The notes beneath the pieces are model-generated. The model made no database searches, was not told the origin of the DNA, and saw only the letters and a list, made by a program, of their open reading frames with translations. The position numbers were made by a program, and so were the translations under genes. This document shows, piece by piece, positions 35,219 to 45,544 of a stretch of DNA of 64,000 nucleotides (position 1 is its first letter; each line of letters begins with the position of its first letter). The stretch spans positions 57,470,405 through 57,534,404 of the forward strand of contig NC_080067.1 in assembly GCF_949987535.1 (NCBI RefSeq), in the 5' to 3' direction. This DNA comes from Balaenoptera acutorostrata (taxonomy: Eukaryota; Chordata; Mammalia; Artiodactyla; Balaenopteridae).

Positions 35219-35691
35219 ATAAGATTTTTAGACGTTTCCTGTAATGTCTGAAACATTTATATTAACATATTTCCATACATATTTCCATACAAATACAAAT
35301 ATAAGATTTTTAGAAATTTCATGTAATGTCTGAAACATTTATATTAACATATTTCCATACATATTTCCATACAAATACAAATATAAGATTTTTAGAAATT
35401 TCATGTAATGTCTGAAACATTTATATTAACATATTTCCATACATATTTCCATACAAATACAAATATGATTTTTAGAAATTTCATGTAATGTCTGAAACAT
35501 TTATATTAACATATTTCCATACATATTTCCATACAAATACAAATATAAGATTTTTAGAAATTTCATGTACTGTCTGAAACATTTATATTAACATATTTCC
35601 ATACATATTTCCATACAAATACAAATATAAGATTTTTAGAAATTTCATGTAATGTCTGAAACATTTATATTAACATATTTCCATACAAATA
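35219..35691. repeat. 82-bp tandem array, about 5.8 copies
   Basis: Units begin aagatttttaga at about 35221, 35303, 35385, 35465 (two bases deleted), 35547 and 35629. Spacing is 82, 82, 80, 82 and 82. Each unit includes a short internal direct repeat, catatttccatac. Units 2-6 are almost identical, while unit 1 differs at several bases. Lack of decay shows recent expansion or homogenisation. There are no unique spacers, so it is not a CRISPR. It lies entirely within the transduced segment. Confidence 0.93.
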
Positions 35692-35921
35692 ACCCAATGA
35701 AAGTTTAGTATTAGTTGTTTTGTTTGTTTTTTTATACTGCAGGTTCTTATTAGGCATCAGTTTTATACACATCAGTGTATACATGTCAATCCCAATCGCC
35801 CAATTCAGCACATCACCATCCCCACCTCATCGCAGTTTTCCCCCCTTGGTGTCCATATGTCCATTCTCTACATCTGTGTCTCAACTTCTGCCCTGCAAAC
35901 TGGCTCATCTGTACCATTTTT

Positions 35922-36173
35922 CTACGTTCCACATACATGCATTAACATACGATATTTGTTTTTCTCTTTCTGACTTACTTCACTCTGTATGACAGTCTCT
36001 AGATCCATCCACTTCTCAGCAAATGACTCAATTTCGTTCCTTTTTATGGCTGAATAATATTCCATCGTATATATGTACCACAACTTCTTTATCCATTCGT
36101 CTGTTGATGGGCATTTAGGTTGCTTCCATGACCTGGCTATTGTAAATAGTGCTGCAATGAACATTCGGTGCAC
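35922..36173 (-). pseudogene. Out-of-frame C-terminal tail of L1 ORF2
   Basis: Open in a different frame from the main ORF2. It reads [20 protein letters not shown], followed by the WIKKLWYIYTMEYYSAIKRN block typical of the L1 ORF2 C-terminus, and stops at TAG (35924-35922). This confirms that the preceding stop at 36137 results from a 1-base frameshift, not a natural end. Confidence 0.9.
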
Positions 36174-39100
36174 GTGTCTTTTTGAATTACGGTTTTCTCT
36201 GGGTATATGCCCAGTAGTGGGATTGCTGGGTCATATGGTAATTCTATTTTTAGTTTTTTAAGGAACCTCCATATTGTTCTCCATAGTGGCTGTATCAATT
36301 TACATTCCCACCAACAGTGCAAGAGGGTTCCCTTTTCTCCACACCCTCTCCAGCATTTGTTGTTTGTAGATTTTCTGATGATGCCCATTCTAACAGGAGT
36401 GAGGTGATACCTCATTGTAGTTTTGATTTGCATTTCTCTAATAATTAGTGATGTTGAGCATCTTTTCATGTGCTTCGTGGCCGTCTGTATGTCTTCTTTG
36501 GAGAAATGTCTATTTAGGTCTTCTGCCCATTTTTGGATTGGGGTGTTTGTTTCTTTGATATTGAGCTGAATGAGCTGTTTATATATTTTGGAGATTAATC
36601 CTTTGTCCGTTGATTCATTTGCAAATATTTTCTCCCATTCTGAGGGTTGTCTTTTCGTCTTGTTTATGGTTTCCTTTGCTGTGCAAAAGCTTTGAAGTTT
36701 CATTAGGTCCCACTTGTTTATTTTTGTTTTTATTTCCATTACTCTAGGAGGTGGATCGAAAAAGATCTTGCTGTGATTTATGTCAAAGAGTGTTCTTCCT
36801 ATGTTTTCCTCTAAGAGTTTTATAGTGTCCAGTCTTATATTTAGGTCTCTAATCCATTTTGAGTTTATTTTTGTGTATGGTGTTAGGGAGTATTCTAATT
36901 TCATTCTTTTACATGTGGCTGTCCAGTTTTCCCAGCACCACTTATTGAAGAGACTGTCTTTTCTCCATTGTATATCTTTGCCTCCTTTGTCATAGATTAG
37001 TTGACCATAGGTGCGTGGGTTAATCTCTGGGCTTTCTATCTTGTTCCATTGATCTATGTTTCTGTTTTTGTGCCAGTACCATATTGTCTTGATTACTGTA
37101 GCTTTGTAGTATAGTCTGAAGTCAGGGAGTCTGATTCCTCCAGCTCCATTTTTTTGCCTCAAGACTGCTTTGGCTATTCGGGGTCTTTTGTGTCTCCATA
37201 CAAATTTTAAGATGATTTGTTCTAGCTCCGTAAAAAATGCCATTGGTAATTTGATAGGGATTGCATTGAATCTGTAGATTGCTTTGGGTAGTATACTCAT
37301 TTTCACAATGTTGATTCTTCCAATCCAAGAACATGGTATATCTCTCCATCTGTTGGTATCATCTTTAATTTCTTTCATCAGTGTCTTATAGTTTTCTGCA
37401 TACAGGTCTTTTGTCTCCCTAGGTAGGTTTATTCCTAGGTATTTTATTCTTTTTGTTGCAATGGTAAATGGAAGTGTTTCCATAATTTCTCTTTCAGATT
37501 TTTCATCATTAGTGTATAGGAATGCAAGAGATTTCTGTGCATTAATTTTGTAACCTGCAACTTTACCATATTCATTAATTAGCTCTAGCAGTTTTCTGGT
37601 GGCAGTTTTAGGATTCTCTATGTATAGTATCATGTCATCCGCAAACAGTGACAGTTTTACTTCTTCTTTTCCAATTTGTATTCCTTTTATTTCTTTTTCT
37701 TCTCTGATTGCCATGGCTAGGACTTCCAGAACTATGTTGAATAATAGTGGTGAGAGTGGACATCCTTGTCTCGTTCCTGATCTTAGAGGAAATGCTTTCA
37801 GTTTTTCACCATTGAGAATGATGTTTGCTGTGGGTTTGTCATATATGGCCTTTATTATGTTGAGGTAGGTTCCCTCTATGCCCACTTTCTGGAGAGTTTT
37901 TATCATAAATGGGTGTTGAATTTTGTCAAAAGCTTTTTCTACATCTATTGAGATGATCATATGGTTTTTATTCTTCAATTTGTTAATATGGTGTATCACA
38001 TTGATTGATTTGCGTATATTGAAGAATCCTTGCATCCCTGGGATAAATCCCACTTGATCGTGGTGTATGATCCTTTTAATGTGTTGTTGGATTCTGTTTG
38101 CTAGTATTTTGTTGAGGATTTTTGCATCTATATTCATCAGTGATATTGGTCTGTAATTTTCTTTTTTTGTAGTGTCTTTGTCTGGTTTTGGTATCAGGGT
38201 GATGGTGGCCTCATAGAATGAGTTTGGGAGAGTTCCTTCCTCTGCAATTTTTTGGAAGAGTTTGAGAAGGATGGGTGTTAGCTCTTCTCTAAATGTTTGA
38301 TAGAATTCACCTGTGAAGCCATCTGGTCCTGGACTTTTGTTTGTTGGAAGATTTTTAATCACAGTTTCAATTTCATTACTTGTGATTGGTCTGTTGATAT
38401 TTTCTGTTTCTTCCTGGTTCAGTCTTGGAAGGTTATACCTTTCTAAGAATTTGTCCATTTCTTCCAGGTTGTCCATTTTATTGGCATAAAGTTGCTTGTA
38501 GTAGTCTCTTAGGATGTTTTGTATTTCTGCGGTGTCTGTTGTAACTTCTCCTTTTTCATTTCTGATTTTATTGATTTGAGTCCTCTCCCTCTTTTTCTTG
38601 ATGAGTCTGGCTAATGGCTTATCAATTTTGTTTATCTTCTCAAAGAACCAACTTTTAGTTTTATTGATCTTTGCTATTGTTTTCTTTGTTTCTATTTCAT
38701 TTATTTCTGCTCTGATCTTTATGATTTCTTTCCTTCTGCTAACTTTGGGTTTTGTTTGTTCTTCTTTCTCTAGTTTCTTTAGGTGTAAAGTTAGATTGTT
38801 TACTTGAGATTTTTCTTGTTTCTTTAGGTAGGCTTGTATAGCTATAAACTTCCCTCTTAGAACCGCTTTTGCTGCATCCCATAGGTTTTGGGTCGTCGTG
38901 TTTTCATTGTCATTTGTCTCTAGGTATTTTTTTATTTCCTGTTTGATTTCTTCAGTGATCTCTTGGTTATTTAGTAACGTATTGTTTAGCCTCCATGTGT
39001 TTGTCTTTTTTACGTTTTTTTCCCTGTAATTCATTTCTAATCTCATAGCGTTGTGGTCAGAAAAGATGCTTGATATGATTTCAATTTTCTTAAATTTACT

Positions 39101-39739
39101 GAGGCTTGATTTGTGACCCAAGATGTGATCTATCCTGGAGAATGTTCCGTGTGCACTTGAGAAGAACGTGTAATCTGCCGTTTTTGGATGGAATGTCCTA
39201 TATATATCAGTTAAATCTATCTGGTCTATTGTGTCATTTAAAGCTTCTGTTTCCTTATTTATTTTCATTTTGGATGATCTGTCCATTGGTGTAAGTGAGG
39301 TGTTAAAGTCCCCCACTATTATTGTGTTACTGTCGATTTCCTCTTTTATAGCTGTTAGCAGTTGCCTTATGTATTGAGGTGCTCCTATGTTGGGTGCATA
39401 TATATTTATAATTGTTATATCTTCTTCTTGGATTGATCCCTGGATCATTATGTAGTGTCCTTCCTTGTCTCTTGTAACATTCTTTATTTTAAAGTCTATC
39501 TTATCTGATATGAGTATAGCTACTCCAGCTTTCTTTTGATTTCCATTTGCATGGAATATCGTTTTCCATCCCCTCACTTTCAGTCTGTATGTGTCCCTAG
39601 GTCTGAAGTGGGTCTCTTGTAGACAGCATATATATGGGTCTTGTTTTTGTATCCATTCAGCCAGTCTATGTCTTTTGGTTGGGGCATTTAATCCATTCAC
39701 GTTTAAGGTAATTATCGATATGTATGTTCCTATGACCAT
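36137..39739 (-). CDS. L1 ORF2p: endonuclease / reverse transcriptase, C-terminus frameshifted
   Basis: This 1200-residue frame starts at an ATG in strong context (aaaATGG). ORF2p nicks genomic DNA and copies L1 RNA at the nick, in an RNP with ORF1p. The AP-like endonuclease (about 1-240) keeps N13, E42 (QETHF), D144 (GDFN), D204 (SRIDH) and H229 (SDHN). RT motifs include KSPGPDGF (about 468), [12 protein letters not shown] (about 597), [11 protein letters not shown] (about 654) and catalytic FADDM (about 699). A cysteine-rich CWRGC...HCWWEC motif begins near 1129. Compared with copy A, one base is missing around 36165-36167. The frame then ends at a TAG 10 codons later. The expected last 75 or so residues continue open in another frame to 35922. 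Whether the shortened protein is active cannot be told, and a sequencing error is possible. Confidence 0.93.
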   Translation of the reverse strand: MVIGTYISIITLNVNGLNAPTKRHRLAEWIQKQDPYICCLQETHFRPRDTYRLKVRGWKTIFHANGNQKKAGVAILISDKIDFKIKNVTRDKEGHYIMIQGSIQEEDITIINIYAPNIGAPQYIRQLLTAIKEEIDSNTIIVGDFNTSLTPMDRSSKMKINKETEALNDTIDQIDLTDIYRTFHPKTADYTFFSSAHGTFSRIDHILGHKSSLSKFKKIEIISSIFSDHNAMRLEMNYREKNVKKTNTWRLNNTLLNNQEITEEIKQEIKKYLETNDNENTTTQNLWDAAKAVLRGKFIAIQAYLKKQEKSQVNNLTLHLKKLEKEEQTKPKVSRRKEIIKIRAEINEIETKKTIAKINKTKSWFFEKINKIDKPLARLIKKKRERTQINKIRNEKGEVTTDTAEIQNILRDYYKQLYANKMDNLEEMDKFLERYNLPRLNQEETENINRPITSNEIETVIKNLPTNKSPGPDGFTGEFYQTFREELTPILLKLFQKIAEEGTLPNSFYEATITLIPKPDKDTTKKENYRPISLMNIDAKILNKILANRIQQHIKRIIHHDQVGFIPGMQGFFNIRKSINVIHHINKLKNKNHMIISIDVEKAFDKIQHPFMIKTLQKVGIEGTYLNIIKAIYDKPTANIILNGEKLKAFPLRSGTRQGCPLSPLLFNIVLEVLAMAIREEKEIKGIQIGKEEVKLSLFADDMILYIENPKTATRKLLELINEYGKVAGYKINAQKSLAFLYTNDEKSEREIMETLPFTIATKRIKYLGINLPRETKDLYAENYKTLMKEIKDDTNRWRDIPCSWIGRINIVKMSILPKAIYRFNAIPIKLPMAFFTELEQIILKFVWRHKRPRIAKAVLRQKNGAGGIRLPDFRLYYKATVIKTIWYWHKNRNIDQWNKIESPEINPRTYGQLIYDKGGKDIQWRKDSLFNKWCWENWTATCKRMKLEYSLTPYTKINSKWIRDLNIRLDTIKLLEENIGRTLFDINHSKIFFDPPPRVMEIKTKINKWDLMKLQSFCTAKETINKTKRQPSEWEKIFANESTDKGLISKIYKQLIQLNIKETNTPIQKWAEDLNRHFSKEDIQTATKHMKRCSTSLIIREMQIKTTMRYHLTPVRMGIIRKSTNNKCWRGCGEKGTLLHCWWECKLIQPLWRTIWRFLKKLKIELPYDPAIPLLGIYPEKTVIQKDTCTECSLQHYLQ

Positions 39740-39797
39740 TTTCTTAATTGTTTTGGGTTTGTTTTTGTAGGTCCTTTTCTTCTCTTGTGTTTCCCAC

Positions 39798-40703
39798 TTA
39801 GAGAAGTTCCTTTAGCATTTGTTGTAGAGCTGGTTTGGTGGTGCTGAATTCTCTTAGCTTTTGCTTGTCTGTAAAGCTTTTGATTTCTCCATCAAATCTA
39901 AATGAGATCCTTGCTGGGTAGAGTAATCTTGGTTGTAGGTTCTTCCCTTTCATCACTTTAAGTATTTCATGCCACTCCCTTCTGGCTTGCAGAGTTTCTG
40001 CTGAGAAATCAGCTGTTAACCTTATGGGGGTTCCCTTGTATGTTATTTGTCGTTTTTCCCTTGCTGCTTTCAATAATTTTTCTTTGTCTTTAATTTTTGC
40101 CACTTTGATTACTATGTGTCTCGGCGTGTTTCTCCTTGGGTTTATTCTGTATGGGACTCTCTGCGCTTCCTGGACTTGGGTGGCTATTTCCTTTCCCATG
40201 TTAGGGAAGTTTTCGATTATAATCTCTTCAAATATTTTCTCTGGTCCTTTCTCTCTCTCTTCTCCTTCTGGGACCCCTATAATGCGAATGTTGTTGCGTT
40301 TAATGTTGTCCCAGAGGTCTCTTAGGCTGTCTTCATTTCTTTTTATTCTTTTTTCTTTAGTCTGTTCCGCAGCAGTGAATTCCACCATTCTGTCTTCCAG
40401 GTCACTTATCCGTTCTTCTGCCTCAGTTATTCTGCTATTGATTCCTTCTAGTGTAGTTTTCATTTCAGTTATTGTATTGGTCATCTCTGTTTGTTTGTTC
40501 TTTAATTCTTCTAGGTCTTTGTTAATCATTTCTTGCATCTTCTCAATCTTTGCCTCCATTCTTATTCCGAGGTCCTGGATCATCTTCACTATCATTATTC
40601 TGAATTCTTTTTCTGGAAGGTTGCCTATCTGCACTTCATTTAGTTGTTTTTCTGGGGTTTTTTCTTGTTCCTTCATCTGGTACATAGCCCTCTGCCTTTT
40701 CAT
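39798..40703 (-). CDS. L1 ORF1p: RNA-binding chaperone, intact
   Basis: A complete 301-codon frame from ATG (40703) to TAA (39798). ORF1p trimerises, coats L1 RNA in cytoplasmic RNPs and acts as a nucleic-acid chaperone. Residues about 40-135 form a heptad-rich coiled coil, with [20 protein letters not shown] inside. The RRM-like domain opens with [12 protein letters not shown] (138-149), followed by REKG (150-153). The C-terminal domain has [20 protein letters not shown] (191-210) and [20 protein letters not shown] (221-240). It is shorter than the roughly 340-residue human protein, mainly at the N-terminus, but no domain is missing. It is separated from ORF2 by 58 bp on the same transcript. 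No stop or frameshift is seen. Confidence 0.95.
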   Translation of the reverse strand: MKRQRAMYQMKEQEKTPEKQLNEVQIGNLPEKEFRIMIVKMIQDLGIRMEAKIEKMQEMINKDLEELKNKQTEMTNTITEMKTTLEGINSRITEAEERISDLEDRMVEFTAAEQTKEKRIKRNEDSLRDLWDNIKRNNIRIIGVPEGEEREKGPEKIFEEIIIENFPNMGKEIATQVQEAQRVPYRINPRRNTPRHIVIKVAKIKDKEKLLKAAREKRQITYKGTPIRLTADFSAETLQARREWHEILKVMKGKNLQPRLLYPARISFRFDGEIKSFTDKQKLREFSTTKPALQQMLKELL

Positions 40704-41672
40704 CTTCTCTGTCTTTCTGTAACTGTGGTTTTTGGTCCACAGGCTGCAGGATTGTAGTTTTTCTTGCTTCTGTTGTCTGCCCTCTGGTGGTTGAGGCTAT
40801 CTAAGAGGCTTGATGGGAGGCTCTGGTGGTGGGTAGAGCTGACTGTTGCTGTGGCGGTCAGAGCTCAGTAAAACCTTAATCCACTTGACTGTTGATGGGT
40901 GGGGCTGGGTTCCCTCCCTGTTGCTGTGGCGATCAGAGCCCAGTAAAACCTTAATCCACTTGACTGTTGATGGGTGGGGCTGGGTTCCCTCCCTGTTGGT
41001 TGTTTTGCCTGAGGCAACCCAACACTGGAGCCTACCCGTGCTCTTTGGTGGGGTTAATGGCAGACTCTGGGAGGGGTCACGCCAAGGAGAACTTCCCAGG
41101 ACCTCTGCTGCCAGTGTCCTTATCCCCACGGTGAAACAGAGCCACCACTCGCCTCTGCAGGAGACCCCCCAACACCAGCAGGTACGTCTGGTTCAGTCTT
41201 CCCCAGGGTCACTGCTCCTTCCCCTGGGTCCCGATGCACACATTACTTTGTGTGTGCCCTCCAAGAGTGGGGTCTCTGTTTCCCCCAGTCCTGTCACAGT
41301 CCTGCAATCAATTCCCACTAGACTTCAAAGTCTGATTCTCTAGGAATTCCTCCTCCCTTTGCCGGACCCCCAGGTTGGGAAGCCTGAGGTGGGGCTCAGA
41401 ACCTTCACTCCAGTGGGTGGACTTCTGTGGTATAAGTGTTCGCCAGTCTGTGAGTCACCCACCCAGCAGTTATGGGATTTGATTTTACTCTGATTGCGCC
41501 CCTCCTACCGTCTCACTGTGGCTTCTCCTCTGTCCTTGGACGTGGGGTGTCCTCCTTGGTGAAGTCCAGGGTCTTCCTGTCAATGATTGTCCAGCAGCCA
41601 GTTGTGATTCTGGTGCTCTCGCAAGAGGGAGTGAGAGCACGTCCTTCTACTCCGCCATCTTGGTTAATCTCC
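40704..41672 (-). promoter_or_regulatory. L1 5' UTR with internal promoter
   Basis: GC-richer than the surroundings, as L1 5' UTRs are. A YY1-type site (ccgccatcttgg, 41653-41664 on the plus strand) lies at the extreme 5' end, where it is known in other L1s to set the transcription start. A 75-bp tandem pair lies near the ORF1 end. An antisense open frame covers much of this UTR but has no ATG at its start. Confidence 0.8.
40843..40999 (-). repeat. Two 75-bp tandem monomers in the L1 5' UTR
   Basis: Units start at 40843 and 40918, with a few bases of a third at 40993 (ctgttgg). They differ at only a few positions, for example ggcggtcagagctcag against ggcgatcagagcccag. Tandem 5' UTR monomers are known in mouse L1s, where number affects promoter strength. 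Here only two are present. Confidence 0.85.
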
Positions 41673-41690
41673 AGTAGTTCATGAGTCTTA
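41673..41690. repeat. Target-site duplication, right copy
   Basis: cagtagttcatgagtctt, identical to 33838-33855, abutting the first base of the L1 5' UTR. Followed by aacattag, the inferred continuation of the empty site. Confidence 0.93.
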
Positions 41691-41969
41691 ACATTAGACT
41701 TGAAACAACTATAATATATATTTTCATGATTATGTTAAAACTTTAAAAAATTACATTCTTTTTGAAAGGTGCTTAATTTATTCTATTAAAGTTTTACAAG
41801 ATATTATGATAAGCACTAGGGGAGACAATGAAACCTAGGGGTCTTAAATTTAAGAATATTAATAACCTGTCTCTTTTTAGTAGTAGTTATAAATCTTTTA
41901 AAATTTTTACTCTGCCTAATTAATTATAGTATGACTTGGTCGAAAAACTAGGATACACACATTACATAC

Positions 41970-41976
41970 ATATATA

Positions 41977-42032
<56 letters not shown>
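41970..42032. repeat. (TG)n(TA)n compound microsatellite
   Basis: About 10 TG units then about 17 TA units. Confidence 0.93.
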
Positions 42033-42034
<2 letters not shown>

Positions 42035-42790
42035 ATTAAGCCAGCAACCTTCAGAATTCACAAAATATAACTCTGTATAACCAGTTTAGAGGAATGACAG
42101 AGTCATTTGAAGCTAGTTGGTGTAATAAGGCATTTGCATCACTAATCTTTCCAGGGGATGCAACTAGCTGTATATTTTAAAGTGGAAACACAAGATTTAA
42201 AATTGAGTACCACATTTTAATTTTTTCTCTTTGATAACATGTATTCTTAAAAGAATAGATTGAGGTATTTTGTGACTAACTTATTTTTTTTTTTGAAAAT
42301 GTACTTTACTTCCAATACTGTTTTACACAATTGTATCAATTATGATTTCTGTTGCCTTGAGATTTTTCTAAAAATTGTTTCCTAATTTTGAAAGCAGTTG
42401 GTGAGAAGGGAGAAAGGAGTAAACGAGACATATATGTGTAATTGCAGTATTGACAGATTTGGCCTCAAGTCTCTATAGATCATATGGTTGACTATGTGGA
42501 ACCGCTGTGTACATGCTGGCCCATAGCAGATCTTTTAAATTTACTTTCAGACTTGAACTTTGGGTATTTAATTCTCAACTTGCAGAAACATATATTTTTC
42601 TGCCATTTTATGAATTTCCATTGCTTAAGGGGGAAAAAAGTGTAAACATTACTGTTAAGCTGGAAATTTTTTCTAGAGAACAATTGCATTGTATTTTCTC
42701 AGTAGAAAGACTATTGTGCCAGTTAAACTCATAACCATTAAGTACTGAAAATTGGAATACTGTAAAAAACTAGAAGGGATCAAATTCTTG
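42035..42790. other. Unassigned AT-rich sequence
   Basis: Nothing recognised. Confidence 0.4.
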
Positions 42791-42794
42791 CAAC

Positions 42795-43152
42795 GTAATT
42801 CACTTTTTTTTTTTTTTTTAAACAGGGTAAGGCTTTTTTTTTTTTTTTAGTTTTTATTTATTTATTTATTTATCTATGGCTGTGTTGGGTCTTCGTTTCT
42901 GTGCGAGGGCTTTCTCTAGTTGCGGCAAGTGGGGGCCACTCTTCATCACGGTGCACGGACCTCTCACTATCGCGGCCTCTCTTGTTGCGGAGCACAGGCT
43001 CCAGACGCGCAGGCTCAGTAGTTGTGGCTCACAGGCCTAGTCACTCCGCGGCATGTGGGATCTTCCCAGACCAGGGCTCGAACCTGTGTCCCCTGCATTG
43101 GTAGGCAGATTCTCAACCACTGCACCACCAGGGCAGCCCGTAATTCACTTTT
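42795..43152 (-). mobile_element. CHR-type SINE, antisense, 13-bp target duplication
   Basis: Body 42808-43139 with box B complement at 43074-43084. Exact duplication gtaattcactttt at 42795-42807 and 43140-43152. The tail contains two T-runs split by 'aaacagggtaaggc', unlike the other copies, so it may have an extended or twice-primed tail. Confidence 0.92.
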
Positions 43153-44400
43153 GATATAGATCATTTATACCTACTCATAGTTATTCACTGACAGCATGTC
43201 CTCTGTAAATAACAACTTACTTAACTGACCACCAGTTAACTGACTTAACTGACTACTTTCTATAATAAAACTTACTTACTTACTTAACTTTCTTGGCTAA
43301 TAAGCTATAAATGATTATATTGACACTTTGGTATTTATTTCATAATTTATGTTCTACTTTAATTTTGGTGATATCTATGTGTAATTTTAACTTGAAAAAA
43401 TCTTCAAAAAATGCAGTTTGAAAACTATAGCACACACTGGTCACCTTTTAACAAATCTTGGCGATATTACTGGAAAACAATGCAAAGATTATTGAAAATC
43501 AAATTAACAGTCCTCTGCATAAAACTCTGACTTAAAACACCTTTTCAAAGAGTTCAGTATCTGCTTTCTTAAGGCTATTGTGAAATCTGTTTCACATTTG
43601 ATATCATGTTGTATGCCTAGGTAAAACGATTGATAGATTTCTGTGACTGTCTGTAGAGCAGAAGGAGAGCAGGTAATGCTGCTCAACATCCATAAAATGG
43701 AAGATAAAACTTAGGCTTCTGCTTGAGTTAAATGAGCCACTGATGTAATTTCATGCTAGTCCAGGATACATTTATTCCACCTTTACTTCTGCCACTCTCT
43801 TCTTCCAGTCTCGACAGGGTAACTTTTATATAGTTGATTTATGATCTAGGTGTTACAACTGTTACTTTAAATACAAATGTGTAGATTTTGGTCTTTAAAA
43901 ACTTCCTGCTCCTGACTCTTAACATTTTGTAAAAATAAAATCAAAAGCCCAAAATATATCTTCCTTATTTTACTTTCTTCAGTTTGGCTCCCCTGAAGAA
44001 AATGGGTAATGATCAAAAAGATTAACATTTAAAAGTACCTTTATCATATTAGTTTATTTATTATACTCTCTACCTTTAGAAGCTAGACGTTCATCACTCT
44101 AGGCTGCAGGATCATACTGACATAATTAATTCATATATACATGCATATATTATATTTTATAGCTTATTTAAATTATTTTCTAAAAGTTTTTTTTGGTGTT
44201 TTGTTCTGATGCTTCAGAAATGAAAGCTGTAAGGAAATACATAAAAAAACTTACTCATGTGGAGAACCATCATGGTTTTCTGTCAATCAGTGCCTTTTCT
44301 TTTATTGGATATAATAGTAGAATGATCTGTTTCATATGTATGACATTGCCAGGTTAATTAAAGCTTAATTCCCAGGCTCCAAACAACTCTTCAAAGAAGG
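43153..44400. other. Unassigned noncoding sequence
   Basis: Short ttaactgac-like repeats lie at 43217-43256. Nothing else recognised. Confidence 0.4.
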
Positions 44401-44404
44401 CATA

Positions 44405-44520
44405 CAGGTTTCAAATTACAGAAGCAAAACCTGAGACTTGGAGAGATGACGTATTTTGCCACTGATCACACAGCTAGTAAATGGCTGAGCTGACTCCAAT
44501 TCTGAGCTTGTTGCCCTCCA
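44405..44520 (-). repeat. MIR fragment, antisense
   Basis: 'aacctgagacttggagagat' and 'actgatcacacagctagtaa' match the reverse complement of MIR (…tactagctgtgtgaccttgg…ctcag). Confidence 0.6.
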
Positions 44521-45079
44521 CATACAGTGATCTCAGTTGTTACCCTCTGCAGTAATACACTGATGCTTTTAGATCCTGCTGAGGTATGTTGGACAGTTTT
44601 CTTCAGCACTAAATAGTTTCAGGTAGCTAAGCCTTTGGAACCATTGTGCTTTTTATAGATCATCAGCCTTCTTCCCCATTCTTGGTTGATTCCACTAGGG
44701 TCTGTTTTCTTTTTGTTTGCACCACGGCACCTGAGCACTGCTGGCGGAAATCTGAAAACAGAGAAGTTTGGGAATACTTTAACTTCATATTGACCAACCT
44801 CAGCTGAGCTCTCAGCACAGCCTAAGCAATTCTAGTGCTTTTCTCTAGTCTCCTGCTCTGCGCAATGAGGATTTCAAAGCTTCTTCACCTTTAGCAGACA
44901 TTTGATCTATCCATCCTCCTATTACTTTGAACAGATGACCCCTCTTTCTGCTTCATAGGGAAAATAAATGCTATCAGATATAAATTCTGTCAACTTTCTT
45001 ACCAGCATTCACATTCAAACTTTCTTACTGCTGCATTAAAATGAAACTCATATTTTGTTGAAAACTTACGATATATAAA

Positions 45080-45290
45080 CTTTATTCTGTGCATTGTGTG
45101 TGTAGATATTAATAAGCCAAACTAGTTTCCTGGCCTCATGGAGTTATCATTCTATAGTAGAGACAGAGAGTAAACTCCTGTATAAATATAAATAGTAATT
45201 TTTAAAAGTGAGAAGTTCTAGGAAAAGAATAAAGAGGGTTTGGGAGAAGGCAGCATTTTATAGGGTGGCAAGGAAAGATGCTTCTTGGGA
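45080..45290 (-). repeat. L2 3'-end fragment, antisense
   Basis: 'ggcctcatggagttatcatt', 'agtagagacagagagtaaac' and 'ggcagcattttatagggtgg' fit the reverse complement of the L2 3' end. Confidence 0.6.
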
Positions 45291-45292
45291 AG

Positions 45293-45525
45293 CAATATAG
45301 CATGGTGATTAAGAATATAGATTGAGATCCAAATTCTACCACTTACTGGCTGGGAAACCTTGAGCAAGTTAAATTTAAACTCTGTTCCTGAGTTTCCTCA
45401 TTTGTAAAGTTGAAGCCTTGACAAGACCTTTATAATAAGGTTAATGTGAAGATTAAATACATGCAGTGTGTTTAGAATAGTGCCTGGATTGTAGAAACTG
45501 TTCAGTGATCATAGCCATCGTATCT
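45293..45525 (+). repeat. MIR SINE, nearly full length
   Basis: 'atagcatggtgattaagaat', 'taccacttactggctgggaa', 'cttgagcaagttaaatttaa', 'gagtttcctcatttgtaaag' and 'tgaagattaaatacatgcag' follow MIR in order. One of the best-preserved MIRs here. Confidence 0.85.
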
Positions 45526-45544
45526 GTCAAAGGTCAATTAGCAC

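Larger units (their letters stand above)
33856..35713 (-). mobile_element. 3'-transduced segment carried by the full-length L1
   Basis: This 1.84-kb non-L1 segment lies between the L1 3' end and the outer target duplication, so it was inserted together with the L1. On the minus strand it ends with AATAAA (complement tttatt at 33886-33891), about 13 bases before the poly(A) tract (T-run 33856-33872). The L1's own 3' end has only an interrupted A-rich tail and a weak TATAAA-like signal. That fits read-through into flanking DNA at the source locus. Passenger contents are an antisense L2 3' piece (33889-34440), an apparent fossil transcript (34472-35140) and an 82-bp tandem array (35219-35691). 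Confidence 0.88.
35714..41672 (-). mobile_element. Full-length L1 retrotransposon (copy B), antisense
   Basis: About 5.96 kb, minus strand. In L1 order it has a 5' UTR (41672-40704), ORF1 (40703-39798), a 58-bp spacer, ORF2 (39739 to 36137, expected end about 35922), a short 3' UTR and an A-rich end (35714-35733). The 5' end starts 'gagattaaccaagatggcgg', with a YY1-type CAAGATGGC site within the first 20 bases, as expected for a true full-length L1. Exact 18-bp target duplications flank the L1 plus its 3' passenger. Encoding both proteins nearly intact suggests a recent insertion from an active lineage. Confidence 0.95.

Noticed and set aside
35219..35691. CRISPR-like periodic array
   Set aside because: Units are tandem and nearly identical with no unique spacers, in mammalian DNA. 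It is a minisatellite.
35714..35733. L1 insertion ending at its own poly(A), with 33.8-35.7 kb as ordinary flank
   Set aside because: No duplication of the 5' flank is found next to 35714, whereas an exact 18-bp copy sits at 33838 next to a T-run with a poly(A) signal.
40024..40722. 232-codon plus-strand frame
   Set aside because: Lies antisense over L1 ORF1; its hydrophobic look comes from the complement of A-rich coding sequence.
40846..41343. 165-codon frame antisense to the L1 5' UTR, like primate ORF0
   Set aside because: It starts at TTG, not ATG, and its length comes partly from the 75-bp tandem duplication. No basis for translation.
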